A DNA stretch of 64,000 nt from positions 272,223-336,222 of the forward strand of contig DBKT01000004.1 in the NCBI GenBank assembly GCA_002297365.1, given 5' to 3'. The position numbers and the translations under genes are program-made. The stretch comes from Caryophanales bacterium UBA743 (GTDB lineage Bacteria; Bacillota_I; Bacilli_A; RFN20; CAG-826). This document shows, one piece after another, positions 26,240-35,172 of this stretch (the stretch's first letter is position 1; each line of letters begins with the position of its first letter). The notes under the pieces were generated by a model, which saw only the letters and a list, made by a program, of their open reading frames with translations, was not told the DNA's origin and ran no database searches.

Positions 26240-26271
26240 GTAAAAAGTTGCAATTTTCATCAACTTTTTAC
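26240..26271. repeat. Perfect 11-bp inverted repeat
   Basis: GTAAAAAGTTG and CAACTTTTTAC around a 10-base loop, just after the rubrerythrin terminator and ahead of the tRNA promoter. It could be an operator, a second terminator or a small structured RNA; nothing decides between these. Confidence 0.5.
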
Positions 26272-26368
26272 GGTTTAATATTTTTCTTCTAAAAACTTTT
26301 TGGGAACATTTTTTATTAAGTCAATAACCTAAAAATTGAGCATTGCACACATTTTTACGAATAAGTCT

Positions 26369-26397
26369 TGCAAAAGACCCATTGAATATAGATAATA
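26369..26397 (+). promoter_or_regulatory. Promoter of the tRNA-Asp/Phe unit
   Basis: TTGCAA at 26369-26374, a 17-base spacer and GATAAT at 26392-26397, 13 bases before tRNA-Asp. Confidence 0.7.
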
Positions 26398-26410
26398 TTC
26401 CATGCGGCTT

Positions 26411-26487
26411 GGACCATTGGTGTAGCGGTCCAACATGTCTCCCTGTCACGGAGAAGATCACGAGTTCGAATCTCGTATGGTCCGCCA
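26411..26487 (+). tRNA. tRNA-Asp (GTC)
   Basis: Acceptor GGACCAT/ATGGTCC, anticodon stem TCTCC/GGAGA with loop CTGTCAC (anticodon GTC), T loop TTCGAAT, CCA encoded. It is followed nine bases later by tRNA-Phe. Confidence 0.95.
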
Positions 26488-26496
26488 AGTACGCGT

Positions 26497-26573
26497 GGCC
26501 CGGTAGCTCAGATGGTAGTAGCAAAGGACTGAAAATCCTTGTGTCGCCGGTTCGATCCCGGCCTGGGCCACCA
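26497..26573 (+). tRNA. tRNA-Phe (GAA)
   Basis: Acceptor GGCCCGG/CTGGGCC, anticodon stem AAGGA/TCCTT with loop CTGAAAA (anticodon GAA), T loop TTCGATC, CCA encoded. The D arm reads GCTC...TAGC with one base more than the usual GGTAGAGC, leaving a C-T mismatch at the base of the D loop. Confidence 0.93.
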
Positions 26574-26582
26574 TGAAGAAAT

Positions 26583-26616
26583 AACCTCGATTGCCTCGAG
26601 GTTTATTTTTTATTTT
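26583..26616 (+). terminator. Terminator of the tRNA unit
   Basis: AACCTCGA, loop TTGCC, TCGAGGTT, followed by TATTTTTTATTTT. Confidence 0.9.
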
Positions 26617-26619
26617 GAA

Positions 26620-27048
26620 ACTTCTATCCAAAGGAAGAAATCGTTATTCTTGCCAAAAATAGAAAGAGAGCTTGGAATCGATGTATTAGCCGAATGAGGT
26701 TCGAAAGCCTAGGGGGCTTCTTCAAACTAGAGATGGAGAAGAAGACAAGTTTTTTTGAATGCCGCCGGTCGGTTTTCATTTTTGTTTTTCGAAGCTCGAA
26801 CGTGTCAACTAGTATCAAAAGCTAGAAAAGAAAGAAAGGACAACTAAAATTAAAAGTATTGGAAAACCGGTTGTTTTTAATAAACTCCCTTCTTCGTCTT
26901 TGATCGCCAAATCTTGCGAAAACCTCGCTAAATATCGGACAATGGCAACGTAAGTCGTTTCAAAAACCCGCAATTTTAATGAGATATTTTCCTGAAACTC
27001 CCATAACCATCGGCGCTTCATGATTAGAAGTGTGTCATTTTTTGATAA
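26620..27048. other. Gap of about 430 bases with no recognised gene
   Basis: Frames on both strands lack ribosome-binding sites and family resemblance. It precedes the promoter of the SipW-type surface operon and could hold regulatory sites, but I see no clear motif. Confidence 0.4.
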
Positions 27049-27076
27049 TTGAATTCCTCTCACTTTTTTGTAAAAT
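27049..27076 (+). promoter_or_regulatory. Promoter of the SipW/TasA-like surface operon
   Basis: TTGAAT at 27049-27054, a 16-base spacer and TAAAAT at 27071-27076. AGAGGAG follows before the ATG at 27104. No other convincing promoter is seen until 41165, so this may drive the 14-kb run. Confidence 0.65.
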
Positions 27077-27103
27077 GAACGTATAAGAGGAGAACTTTTA
27101 GAA

Positions 27104-27811
27104 ATGAACAAATTCAAAAAGAAAACCCGGTCCAAAATGATCGCCGCAAGCATCGCTATCCTGAGCTCTGCCGCGGTTGTTTCCACCGGTTTTGCCGCAT
27201 GGGTTATTAGCTGGGGCGATGAAAAGTATGCCGAAGGCTCAATTAAAGCGGACACTGTTAGTGATGCTTCCCACTTAATTAGCAATTTAAAATGGGATGT
27301 GGCTGGAAACGCCATTTCTTTTGGAGCACCCGAAATATCTACTGGGGGCAGCCTTTTGAACTATGCGGGCGATATCCGCGAAAAATTGACTGCGAGCGCC
27401 ACCTTTCAAGTGGCCAATTTAGAGGAAGGTTGGTCTATTAAAACTTTATTCGACACAGCCAATTTGAATGTAATCGAAAATGTTAGCAGTGGACAAAACG
27501 CCAAATATCCTACCGATGGAACTCTTGTTTGCACATTGCCAAAATACGTTGAAGGCGAAGTTAATAAGGCTCAAGCCGGTGTTTATCTAAATACCGAAAC
27601 CGGAACTAATGTGGGAACAAAGTCAGCTTTTGGCGATTTTAAATTAACCGTAGTTTTTACTTGGGGGACTGCCACAGGAAAAGACAACCCATTTGTTTAC
27701 TATAACAAGCTTGAGGTTAATTCAGCTAATAAAGCATCGGCCTCCAGTATGCTTGCCGGTGTTTATAACCTAAATGGCGTGCAATTTAAATTAACGATTA
27801 AGACAAAATAA
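27104..27811 (+). CDS. TasA/camelysin-like secreted protein (SipW-type substrate) 1
   Basis: This is a 235-residue protein with a basic N-terminus, a hydrophobic core, and the SipW-type cleavage region GFAAW at residues 29-33. A short linker and the motif EGSIKAD follow, as in TasA/camelysin proteins (TasA has GGGTWAAF and later ASGTLDL). The rest is beta-rich and polar. Such proteins are processed by SipW-type signal peptidases and can polymerise into surface fibres. A second related gene and the peptidase itself follow, and AGAGGAG precedes the start. Fibre formation is inferred. Confidence 0.8.
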   Translation: MNKFKKKTRSKMIAASIAILSSAAVVSTGFAAWVISWGDEKYAEGSIKADTVSDASHLISNLKWDVAGNAISFGAPEISTGGSLLNYAGDIREKLTASATFQVANLEEGWSIKTLFDTANLNVIENVSSGQNAKYPTDGTLVCTLPKYVEGEVNKAQAGVYLNTETGTNVGTKSAFGDFKLTVVFTWGTATGKDNPFVYYNKLEVNSANKASASSMLAGVYNLNGVQFKLTIKTK

Positions 27812-27823
27812 GGAAATGAATTT

Positions 27824-28630
27824 ATGGCTAAATTAACAAGAAGATCCTATAAAAGAAAGAAAATCGCTTTCGCTGCTGTCATTTTAGGCGGCGTTGCATT
27901 GGTTTCTAGCGGCTTTGCTGCTTTTGTGCTTTCGCAAGACAAAACAGGTGATGGGACTGGTTCCATTCAGGTCGGAGAAGTTTCCGATGGCAATTTGGAG
28001 ATGACAATCGCAAGCCAAATCAAAGGAAACGAAAAAGACGCGAATTATACGAATGGGTGGAAGGAAGGCTCTCCAACGCCAACGAAGGAGCAAAGCTCTG
28101 ATTTCTTCCGCTTTGATGCGGCTTATGGTGATACCACTGGCAGAGCGAAATGGAATGGAACGGATTATGAACATCTGGAGATTCGATATACCGTTACCAT
28201 TATTTCCGTTACCGATTCCTTTGATAAGCTAACCATTAAGATGGCCCAAAACTCTTGGATCGATGATATGGTCGACAAGAATAATATTGTTGCACCTGCA
28301 TGCTATACGGAAGAGGGTTTAAAAATCGCCGTGACGAAAACCGCGCCTGATTCCGAGGATAAAGATTCAAAATATAAATGGGTAGCCGTTTACACGGTTG
28401 CTTTCCAATGGGGAGCGACATTCGATGGCATGAATCCAACCGAATATTACGATAAAGATTATACAGGTACTGAGGGTTATGACTATAAGCCCGCGACCTC
28501 AGAATCAGAAGCTTCCGGAACTCCAAAAGGAAAAGACATCGACTATTCGACCATGGTAAGTACGATTGACAGTCTCTTTAAAGCGAATATCGATCCTTTT
28601 AAGATTACCTTCCACGCTACCGCGAAATAA
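27824..28630 (+). CDS. TasA/camelysin-like secreted protein (SipW-type substrate) 2
   Basis: This 268-residue protein has the same plan as its neighbour: basic start, hydrophobic helix, GFAAF at residues 30-34, then the TGSIQVGEVSDG motif. The mature part has an acidic, Ser/Thr/Tyr-rich loop near residues 195-240 not present in the first copy. It begins 12 bases after the first gene and ends nine bases before the signal peptidase, giving the substrate-substrate-peptidase order seen in tapA-sipW-tasA type loci. Function as a structural subunit is inferred. Confidence 0.8.
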   Translation: MAKLTRRSYKRKKIAFAAVILGGVALVSSGFAAFVLSQDKTGDGTGSIQVGEVSDGNLEMTIASQIKGNEKDANYTNGWKEGSPTPTKEQSSDFFRFDAAYGDTTGRAKWNGTDYEHLEIRYTVTIISVTDSFDKLTIKMAQNSWIDDMVDKNNIVAPACYTEEGLKIAVTKTAPDSEDKDSKYKWVAVYTVAFQWGATFDGMNPTEYYDKDYTGTEGYDYKPATSESEASGTPKGKDIDYSTMVSTIDSLFKANIDPFKITFHATAK

Positions 28631-28639
28631 CTTTGACCT

Positions 28640-29707
28640 ATGTCAACAACCGAGATCATCGCTTTAGTAGCCACATGCATTGGGGTTATAAGCTTTGCTC
28701 TTGTCATCACGATTCTCTATAAAAATTATACCGTCAAGATGCTTTTTGAGACTGAAAACGGTCTTAGGGACATCGAATTGATCGATATGATGATTTATGA
28801 AGGGGAGAAACGCGTTCAAAGACGTGAAAAGGCGTTTTCTATCTTAAAAAACGTTCTCTATTATATCTTCTTGGTTCTTGCGATCCCCTTCCTCGGATTT
28901 GCCATTTATTCGCGTATCACCAATGGTGTGGTCATGATTGGCGATTCTTCCGCTATGGTTGTCGCTTCCGGCTCCATGAGCGAAAAGAATCCATCCAATG
29001 ATTATCTTCTTACATACGGCTTAAACAATCAGTTTAAAACCTATGACTTAATCACTCTCAAAAAGGTAGATAACGAATATTCTTTGCGTAAATACGATGT
29101 CATCGCCTATCGGAATGACAAAAAACAGAATATCATTCACCGGATCATCGAAATTGAGACGGTGAATGGTGCCCTTCGTTTCACCACGCGTGGGGACGCG
29201 AATAGCGCAACCGACTCCTACAAGCCAACATTCGGCGATATTATCGGAAGATATACCGGAAAAAGAATCCCAGTTGTCGGAATCTTCATCTCTTTCTTCC
29301 AAAGCTATGCCGGTATAGTCACGGTTTGCTCTGTCGTTTATTGCTTATGGAGCATCGATCGGCAAAATAAAAAGCTCGAATTCGCGGAAGAAGACAGAAA
29401 AGAGATTTTAGAGCATGTCTTTGACCTCCCTAGCATGAATGAAAACACCTATCAGGAAATGGCAGACGAGGTCCAATCAAAAATCTATTACCAAGGATTC
29501 TGCTATCAATTCAATGACAAAGGCTTTGTCTCCAAAACCGAGATGAGCGAAGAAGAGAAAAAAGAATTCGATGTGACCAATCTAACCAAAATCGAAAAAG
29601 ACGGAGAAAAAGAAAAGAAAACCATTTTCTCTTCTCTCCTTCAAAAAATAACCAAAAAAGAAACCCAACAAAACAAGGAGGGGAAAGAAAATGAAGAAGA
29701 TGATTAG
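28640..29707 (+). CDS. SipW-type (ER-type) signal peptidase I with cytosolic tail
   Basis: This 355-residue protease has a membrane helix at about 5-28, another near 70-92, the catalytic Ser in ASGSMSE (Ser112) and His167 in IIHRI where bacterial-type enzymes have lysine. That Ser-His arrangement defines the archaeal/ER-type SipW branch. SGDAN-like RGDANSATD lies near residue 192. After a last helix near 220-238 comes a charged tail of about 110 residues, much longer than in SipW (190 residues in all). It should cleave the four GF[AS]-motif proteins of this operon. Confidence 0.88.
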   Translation: MSTTEIIALVATCIGVISFALVITILYKNYTVKMLFETENGLRDIELIDMMIYEGEKRVQRREKAFSILKNVLYYIFLVLAIPFLGFAIYSRITNGVVMIGDSSAMVVASGSMSEKNPSNDYLLTYGLNNQFKTYDLITLKKVDNEYSLRKYDVIAYRNDKKQNIIHRIIEIETVNGALRFTTRGDANSATDSYKPTFGDIIGRYTGKRIPVVGIFISFFQSYAGIVTVCSVVYCLWSIDRQNKKLEFAEEDRKEILEHVFDLPSMNENTYQEMADEVQSKIYYQGFCYQFNDKGFVSKTEMSEEEKKEFDVTNLTKIEKDGEKEKKTIFSSLLQKITKKETQQNKEGKENEEDD

Positions 29708-31505
29708 ACCATATCTAACAAGAAAGAACCTGATACTCATCGCGATCATGGGTATCTATGCGGCTCTTTTCGCTTTTACGGGGCTCTGCTTAGTCGCCGA
29801 TGGCAAAGTATTCTCGTTAGACAACCCATTGTTAGCCTTAGGAAAAGGCATGGGATATACGCCAATTGAAGTGGGAGAAGGGGGCATGAGCATTCTCGTG
29901 GTCTCCATCCTTCTTGTCGCGGTGTATATCATTCTTCTTACTTTCATGTTGGTCTACATCCGCCGTTTTGCGGTGATTAACAACATCAAAGCCAGCAATA
30001 AGAAACTCATCTTCGTTTATGTTGGAGCCGTTCTTATCAGCATTCTTCTTTCCTATGGGTTATCCGTGGTGATTGCGGCCCTTCAAGGGAATGGCGCTTC
30101 CATTGCCCCAACCTCCTACGTTCTTGGCTACTCTTTTATGGTTTCCCTTTTGGTTTCTTTCGGTCTAGCCATCGTTATCGGCGCAATCGCGATGCTTATC
30201 GTCAATATTCATTTGGTCAACCAACCTTATCGTTTCTTCTCTTCCGATGAGAATGAAAAGCTCGAAGATATGGATGAAGATAAAAACGAAGACGTATCCT
30301 CCTCTTTTGACAAAGATACGAACGAAAGCACTTTAAAGGGAGAAACAACGTTGAATTCCAACACGGTCAGTTTGGATAACGAAGATAAAGCGAGAGATTT
30401 AGATACCCGTGAGAAAGTCTTCCCCGGTCTATCTAAGATCGATGAGAAATACTCGGGCTTCGAGGTGGAAAGCGTCCCTACAGACGAGATTACGCTTGAA
30501 GAGCTGGCTTTGAAATTCCGTAATTATCTAGCCAAAGAAGAGCATCTCTATTTCGATATAGAGACAATCCGTATTTTCTTGGCGTCTTTAGGCACTTCTC
30601 ATTTCATGATTTTAGAAGGCCTTTCTGGCACGGGAAAATCTTCCTTGCCGCGTTTCTTTGCGAAATTCATCAATGCCAAAGTCACCTTTATCCCCGTTCA
30701 AGCCACTTGGAGGGACAAATCTTCCTTGCTTGGCTATTTCAACGATTTCTCAAGAATCTATAACGAGACGGATTTCCTTCTTTCCTTATATGAAGCGGGA
30801 TACAACCCCGATCAGATCAACATTTTCGTTCTCGATGAGATGAATATTTCCCGTGTGGAATATTATTTCGCGGATTTCCTCTCTGTTTTGGAATATCCCT
30901 CCGACGAATGGAAAATCAGAATCATGCAATTGCCATACGGCTTCGTTTCCCCAACGAAACTTATCGATGGAAACTTGCAGATAACGCCGAATTCTTTCTT
31001 CGTTGGCACAGCCAATAAAGACGATTCCACCTTCTCTATTGCCGATAAGGTCTATGACCGTTCCATCACCGTGGACTTCCAAACGAAGAATGAGCCTTTC
31101 TCCGTTAAAGAAAAAGTGGAGCCAATTCATCTTTCTTATAGCAAGCTCTCTTCTTTGTTTAATGCCGCTTCCGCCATCGAAGAGAATCATCTTAACAAAG
31201 AAGACCTTCAGAGATTCAATAGCATCACCGACTACATCTATGATGAATTCGACGTGGCTTTCGGCAACCGTATCCTGAATCAAATCGAAACCATCGTCCC
31301 TCTTTATATCGCTCTTGGTGGCAAAAAAGAGGAAATCATGGATTTCATGCTCACGGGAAAGGTCCTTTGCAAGCTGGAAGGAAGGTTTGAGGATTTCGTC
31401 AAACCATCCTTAAAGAACTTGCTTCTCTTGCTCGATAAGACGTACGGCAAGGGAAATTTCCCTCATAGTGTCGCTTACATCAATCGATTGATCAAAAAAC
31501 TATAA
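29691..31505 (+). CDS. Membrane-anchored McrB-like AAA+ ATPase
   Basis: This 604-residue protein has two parts. Residues 1-180 hold four membrane helices (about 12-36, 66-90, 104-128, 145-178). An acidic linker follows, then an AAA+ domain at about 270-600. Walker A is GLSGTGKSS near 310 and Walker B is VLDEMNISRVEYYFAD near 380, the McrB-type form of the motif. McrB proteins are NTP-driven motors that normally act with McrC on modified DNA. Here the motor is tied to the membrane, with a SipW peptidase before it and a McrC/DUF2357-like partner after it. Confidence 0.8.
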   Translation: MKKMIRPYLTRKNLILIAIMGIYAALFAFTGLCLVADGKVFSLDNPLLALGKGMGYTPIEVGEGGMSILVVSILLVAVYIILLTFMLVYIRRFAVINNIKASNKKLIFVYVGAVLISILLSYGLSVVIAALQGNGASIAPTSYVLGYSFMVSLLVSFGLAIVIGAIAMLIVNIHLVNQPYRFFSSDENEKLEDMDEDKNEDVSSSFDKDTNESTLKGETTLNSNTVSLDNEDKARDLDTREKVFPGLSKIDEKYSGFEVESVPTDEITLEELALKFRNYLAKEEHLYFDIETIRIFLASLGTSHFMILEGLSGTGKSSLPRFFAKFINAKVTFIPVQATWRDKSSLLGYFNDFSRIYNETDFLLSLYEAGYNPDQINIFVLDEMNISRVEYYFADFLSVLEYPSDEWKIRIMQLPYGFVSPTKLIDGNLQITPNSFFVGTANKDDSTFSIADKVYDRSITVDFQTKNEPFSVKEKVEPIHLSYSKLSSLFNAASAIEENHLNKEDLQRFNSITDYIYDEFDVAFGNRILNQIETIVPLYIALGGKKEEIMDFMLTGKVLCKLEGRFEDFVKPSLKNLLLLLDKTYGKGNFPHSVAYINRLIKKL

Positions 31506-31507
31506 CC

Positions 31508-32794
31508 ATGAGAAACGTCGAGGAAATCTCGCTTCGGGAAGGGGTCAAGAAACTAGAAAACACCTTTCTTCTTTCCCCCTCTTTGGAGGAGAGCTATGCA
31601 AACATCTTAGAAAAAGAGCTTCCTTCCTTACAAAAGCTCTCTTTTTCCCATGATAAAAAGCTCTTCTCCTCTCTCCAAAACATCCTTAACGTTATCTCTT
31701 CTATCGCCTTAAAACCCTTTACGCTCAATAAGAGAGAAGAAATCATCGAATCCTCGGGCAAAGCCTCCTCTATCTCGGATGAAGCCTTCCGCAAAACCTT
31801 GAAGGATTCCTCCCTTTGGAAAAGATATGGCCACGATCTGCTTCCAGAAGAGGTTTATTATTTCCAATATTATGATGAGCTTCTCACGTATGAGAATATC
31901 TTCATCATTACCTTGTTGGAATTCATTTCCTCAGAGTTAGAGAAATACCGTTCTTTCTACGTTTCTCTTTTGAAAACAAGCGATGAATCCTCCCTTCTTA
32001 CTTTAGAGGGGGATGTTCTTTCGAGAGCATTGGAAGATACTTTGAAAACAGAGCATAAGCTCATGAAGATCAAAAACACATCTTTCTATAAGAGGGTGTC
32101 TCACGTCAACAAACGCATCAAAAACGTCATCCCAACCAACATTCTTTTGAAAAATCAGCGATATAACGCCGCATACAAGTTCTATAAAGAGATGATCACC
32201 TATGAAGATCTATCATCTTTAAAAGAAGACCTTGCCCGATATTGGTATATCCTTCTTTTGAAAGAGCTTCGTAAAGAAGGCTACCTTCTTCGTGAGAGCA
32301 AAGTCAAGCTCATGGATAAAAAGAAGATTCTTCTTCCTTCTTCCCTCCATTTCAGAAAAGGGGAAGAAATGGAACTCTCGTTGTCCTATCTCGAGAAAGA
32401 AAGCGCCTTTCTTTTCGAAGGAAAGATGGACAAAGTCGACGGAAAAATCCTTCTTCATTTAGAAAGCAACGAACCTTTCCCCTATGTGGAAGAAAAAGAG
32501 ACGGTTGCAGGGGATGATTTCCTCTCTCTTTGGCATTATGGCTATAAAAAAGAAATGGAAAACCTCCTTTTTAGTGAAGATTACCTGACCGAAGAAGAAC
32601 TCGTCCGTCTTTTCTTTTCCTCCCATTTCGTAGAGAATCAAGGAAACGAGGAAATCTATTCCAAATACTGCCCTCTTTGCAAGAGCGACTCTTTAAAAGA
32701 GAAGGGGAATGCCTATCTTTGTGAAGATTGCTACTCCCTTTATCATTTAGATAACAAAGGGAAGATTATCTTCCTTAACCGCAGGAGAAAATAA
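31508..32794 (+). CDS. McrC/DUF2357-like protein with C-terminal zinc ribbon
   Basis: This 428-residue soluble protein follows the AAA gene by two bases. Its middle part is helical and includes PTNILLKNQRYNAAYKFYKEM near residues 198-218, the sort of conserved patch seen in DUF2357/McrC-type partners of McrB ATPases. It ends in a zinc ribbon (CPLCK...CEDC, residues 388-409). I see no clear PD-(D/E)xK nuclease motif, so a DNA-cutting role is doubtful. It is likely the working partner of the membrane AAA protein. The family call is tentative. Confidence 0.55.
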   Translation: MRNVEEISLREGVKKLENTFLLSPSLEESYANILEKELPSLQKLSFSHDKKLFSSLQNILNVISSIALKPFTLNKREEIIESSGKASSISDEAFRKTLKDSSLWKRYGHDLLPEEVYYFQYYDELLTYENIFIITLLEFISSELEKYRSFYVSLLKTSDESSLLTLEGDVLSRALEDTLKTEHKLMKIKNTSFYKRVSHVNKRIKNVIPTNILLKNQRYNAAYKFYKEMITYEDLSSLKEDLARYWYILLLKELRKEGYLLRESKVKLMDKKKILLPSSLHFRKGEEMELSLSYLEKESAFLFEGKMDKVDGKILLHLESNEPFPYVEEKETVAGDDFLSLWHYGYKKEMENLLFSEDYLTEEELVRLFFSSHFVENQGNEEIYSKYCPLCKSDSLKEKGNAYLCEDCYSLYHLDNKGKIIFLNRRRK

Positions 32795-33580
32795 GTGAAA
32801 GAAAACGAAATGAAAGAAAATAAGGAAATCGAAGAAAGAGATTTCGACGAGAATACTCCTGCCATCTTGATTCAAGATCTCCATAAATCCTATGGGAAGA
32901 AAGAAGTGTTGAAAGGATTGAATCTGGAAGTCAAGCAAGGGGAGCTTTTCGGCTTCATCGGAAGAAATGGCGCGGGCAAATCCACGACCATCGACTGCAT
33001 GATCGGCTTAAAGAAATTCAATTCAGGCCAGATTGAGCTTCTTTCTTACGACATCGTTCAAGAACCTCTGCTTGCCAAATCCCATTTCGGCTACGTTCCT
33101 TCTGAGCCGACCGTCTATGAAGCCATGACAGGCTATGAATATCTAGAATTCGTGGCTTCCATCTATCAAATTTCCGAAGGACAATTCAAAGCCAATTACA
33201 AATATCTTTGCAACCGCCTGCAACTAAGGGAAGAAGACCTTGAGGTGCCTGCGTCAAATTATTCTCATGGCATGAAGCAGAAACTCTGTTTGGTCGCTTC
33301 TTTGCTGAATAACCCGGATATTTGGATTTTAGATGAGCCAACCGTGGGGCTTGACGTGATTGCCGTAGAAGAGCTGAAAAAAATGATGAAAGAATATTCC
33401 GAGCACGGAAAAACCGTTTTCGTCACCTCCCACAATATCGAACTGGTTGCCAAAATATGTGACCGCGTCGCGATTACTAACGAAGGCAAAATCGCTCATC
33501 TTTTGGATTTGAACAAAGATCCCAATAAGCGCCTTCAATTGCCGCGCCTTTTCTTTGAAATCTACGAGGGGGAAAAATAA
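32795..33580 (+). CDS. ABC-2-type transporter ATP-binding protein
   Basis: This 261-residue exporter ATPase has Walker A GRNGAGKST at residues 56-64, a signature in the YSHGMKQK form near 155 (typical of ABC-2 exporters rather than LSGGQ), and Walker B WILDEPTVGLD near 178. A GTG start at 32795 is chosen because AGGAG lies seven bases before it; an ATG at 32810 is less well placed. It shares its last base with the permease gene. It powers export or membrane remodelling within the surface operon. Confidence 0.92.
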   Translation: MKENEMKENKEIEERDFDENTPAILIQDLHKSYGKKEVLKGLNLEVKQGELFGFIGRNGAGKSTTIDCMIGLKKFNSGQIELLSYDIVQEPLLAKSHFGYVPSEPTVYEAMTGYEYLEFVASIYQISEGQFKANYKYLCNRLQLREEDLEVPASNYSHGMKQKLCLVASLLNNPDIWILDEPTVGLDVIAVEELKKMMKEYSEHGKTVFVTSHNIELVAKICDRVAITNEGKIAHLLDLNKDPNKRLQLPRLFFEIYEGEK

Positions 33581-35172
33581 TGCTTAATCTCATTGCCAAA
33601 GATTTCAAACTGATCTTCGCCAAGAACGGCTCACGCTCCTCAAGGATTTTATCGTGGATTTTCACTCTTTTGGCAGGTCTTCTTTTTATCGGCCTTGAGA
33701 CTTATATATTCCGTAGCATTCTCTCGAAAATCTCCGTCTATGATGGGGCAGCCGAATCCTTCTTCATCCTTTTCCTCTTTATCATTGCCGTTATCATGAT
33801 TTTTATTGGGGTGGTAACCGCAAGAAAGGCCTTTTTTTCCTCTGAAGACATCACTCAGCTTGCAACCTATCCGATCTCCAATGCCCAAAAGGTTTTCTCC
33901 AAACTCTTTTTCTTGCTGATAACCATGTATCTTTTCAATTTGGTCTTTGAGATGCCTCTTTTCATCGCTTATGGCAGTTATTTCCATAAGATGGTGATTT
34001 ACTTCTATATGTCTCTTTATTACCCATTGCTGATCCTTGTTTTTGAGTTGGGCTTCTCTTTGATGCTCGTTTATCCCTTTAAACTATTGCTCGATTTCCT
34101 TAAGAAGCATTTCTTCATCCAGTTGGCCGTTTGTTTGCTCGTTTCTTTCGCTGGCGCCTTCGCTTATTCCTATGTTTTGAATATCTTTATCGATTTGGTT
34201 TCCGATAACCAGCTTTCCAGCTTGTTCACCACGGAGAATGTCGTTCTTGTCAAAAGAATCGCAGATAACTTGATTCCCGTGAATTTTCTTATCAAGGCCA
34301 TTGTGGAATACGATATTGGGATGGTTTTCCCATATGTGGGGATCTCTTCCGGCGTTTTCTTGATCGGCCTAGCCCTCATCGTTTATTTCTATTCCTATTT
34401 TTTAACGTACAGCTTGTCGAATAACGCCGCAATCAAGGAACATAAATACAAAAAGAGACCCGTTCGATACGCTTTGATTAAAAAAGAGCTCATCCTTCTT
34501 TTCCGAGATTCCAACTATTTGTTTTCCTTTACTTCTCTTTTATTCGTCGAGCCTTTATTGACTTACCTTGTTCTTAAGGCTGTCAATGTCATCTTCTCGA
34601 GTGGCAACATTGCCTATTATGTTGCGGTGGTCCCTAATCTTTTGCCTTTGGCGGATGTCTTGCTGATGATGCTTTTCGGGACGATTGTCTCTTCGGGCGC
34701 ATCCAATTATTTGACAAGCGAGAAAAAGAACATCCGTTTCATTAAATCCGTTCCTGTCTCCCCTTTGGAACAACTTGCCATCAAAGTGCTCCTTCCTCTT
34801 GGCTTATCCTCTTTTTTCATGCTTCTATCTTGGATTGTCTTAAAAGGCTGCGATGTGGTTTCTTGGACTACTTTTGCTTTTGGAGGGCTGTTTAGCATTT
34901 TGCTGATTGCTCTTACGAGCCTGATCTCTCTATTCGAAGAGCTTAAAATCAAACGAGGCAAGCCAAGAAACTTCCTCCTTTCCACTTTATACAGTTACTT
35001 ATTGCCGTTCCTTTTTTTCCTTCTTTCGATGCTTATGGCTTATTACCAGGTGAATGTCTATTTGATTTATGCGGCTGGTTTTTTGCTCATCCTTCTTTCT
35101 TCTTTGCCTTTCGTGATTCGCTTAAAAAGCAGAGTCTCTGATCTCTTCTTGGAATTGGAGGTCATCAACTAA
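33580..35172 (+). CDS. ABC transporter permease (ABC-2-like, about 12 helices)
   Basis: This 530-residue membrane protein has about 12 helices in two sets separated by a short cytosolic KKRPVRYALIKKELILLFRD loop near residues 290-310. It pairs with the ATPase encoded just upstream, overlapping by one base, and shares its last base with the next gene. The substrate is unknown; its setting suggests it moves or releases a component of the surface structure. Confidence 0.85.
   Translation: MLNLIAKDFKLIFAKNGSRSSRILSWIFTLLAGLLFIGLETYIFRSILSKISVYDGAAESFFILFLFIIAVIMIFIGVVTARKAFFSSEDITQLATYPISNAQKVFSKLFFLLITMYLFNLVFEMPLFIAYGSYFHKMVIYFYMSLYYPLLILVFELGFSLMLVYPFKLLLDFLKKHFFIQLAVCLLVSFAGAFAYSYVLNIFIDLVSDNQLSSLFTTENVVLVKRIADNLIPVNFLIKAIVEYDIGMVFPYVGISSGVFLIGLALIVYFYSYFLTYSLSNNAAIKEHKYKKRPVRYALIKKELILLFRDSNYLFSFTSLLFVEPLLTYLVLKAVNVIFSSGNIAYYVAVVPNLLPLADVLLMMLFGTIVSSGASNYLTSEKKNIRFIKSVPVSPLEQLAIKVLLPLGLSSFFMLLSWIVLKGCDVVSWTTFAFGGLFSILLIALTSLISLFEELKIKRGKPRNFLLSTLYSYLLPFLFFLLSMLMAYYQVNVYLIYAAGFLLILLSSLPFVIRLKSRVSDLFLELEVIN

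Noticed and set aside
26815..27315. 166-codon minus-strand open frame across the start of the surface operon
   Set aside because: It overlaps the promoter, ribosome-binding site and signal peptide of the TasA-like gene and resembles nothing.
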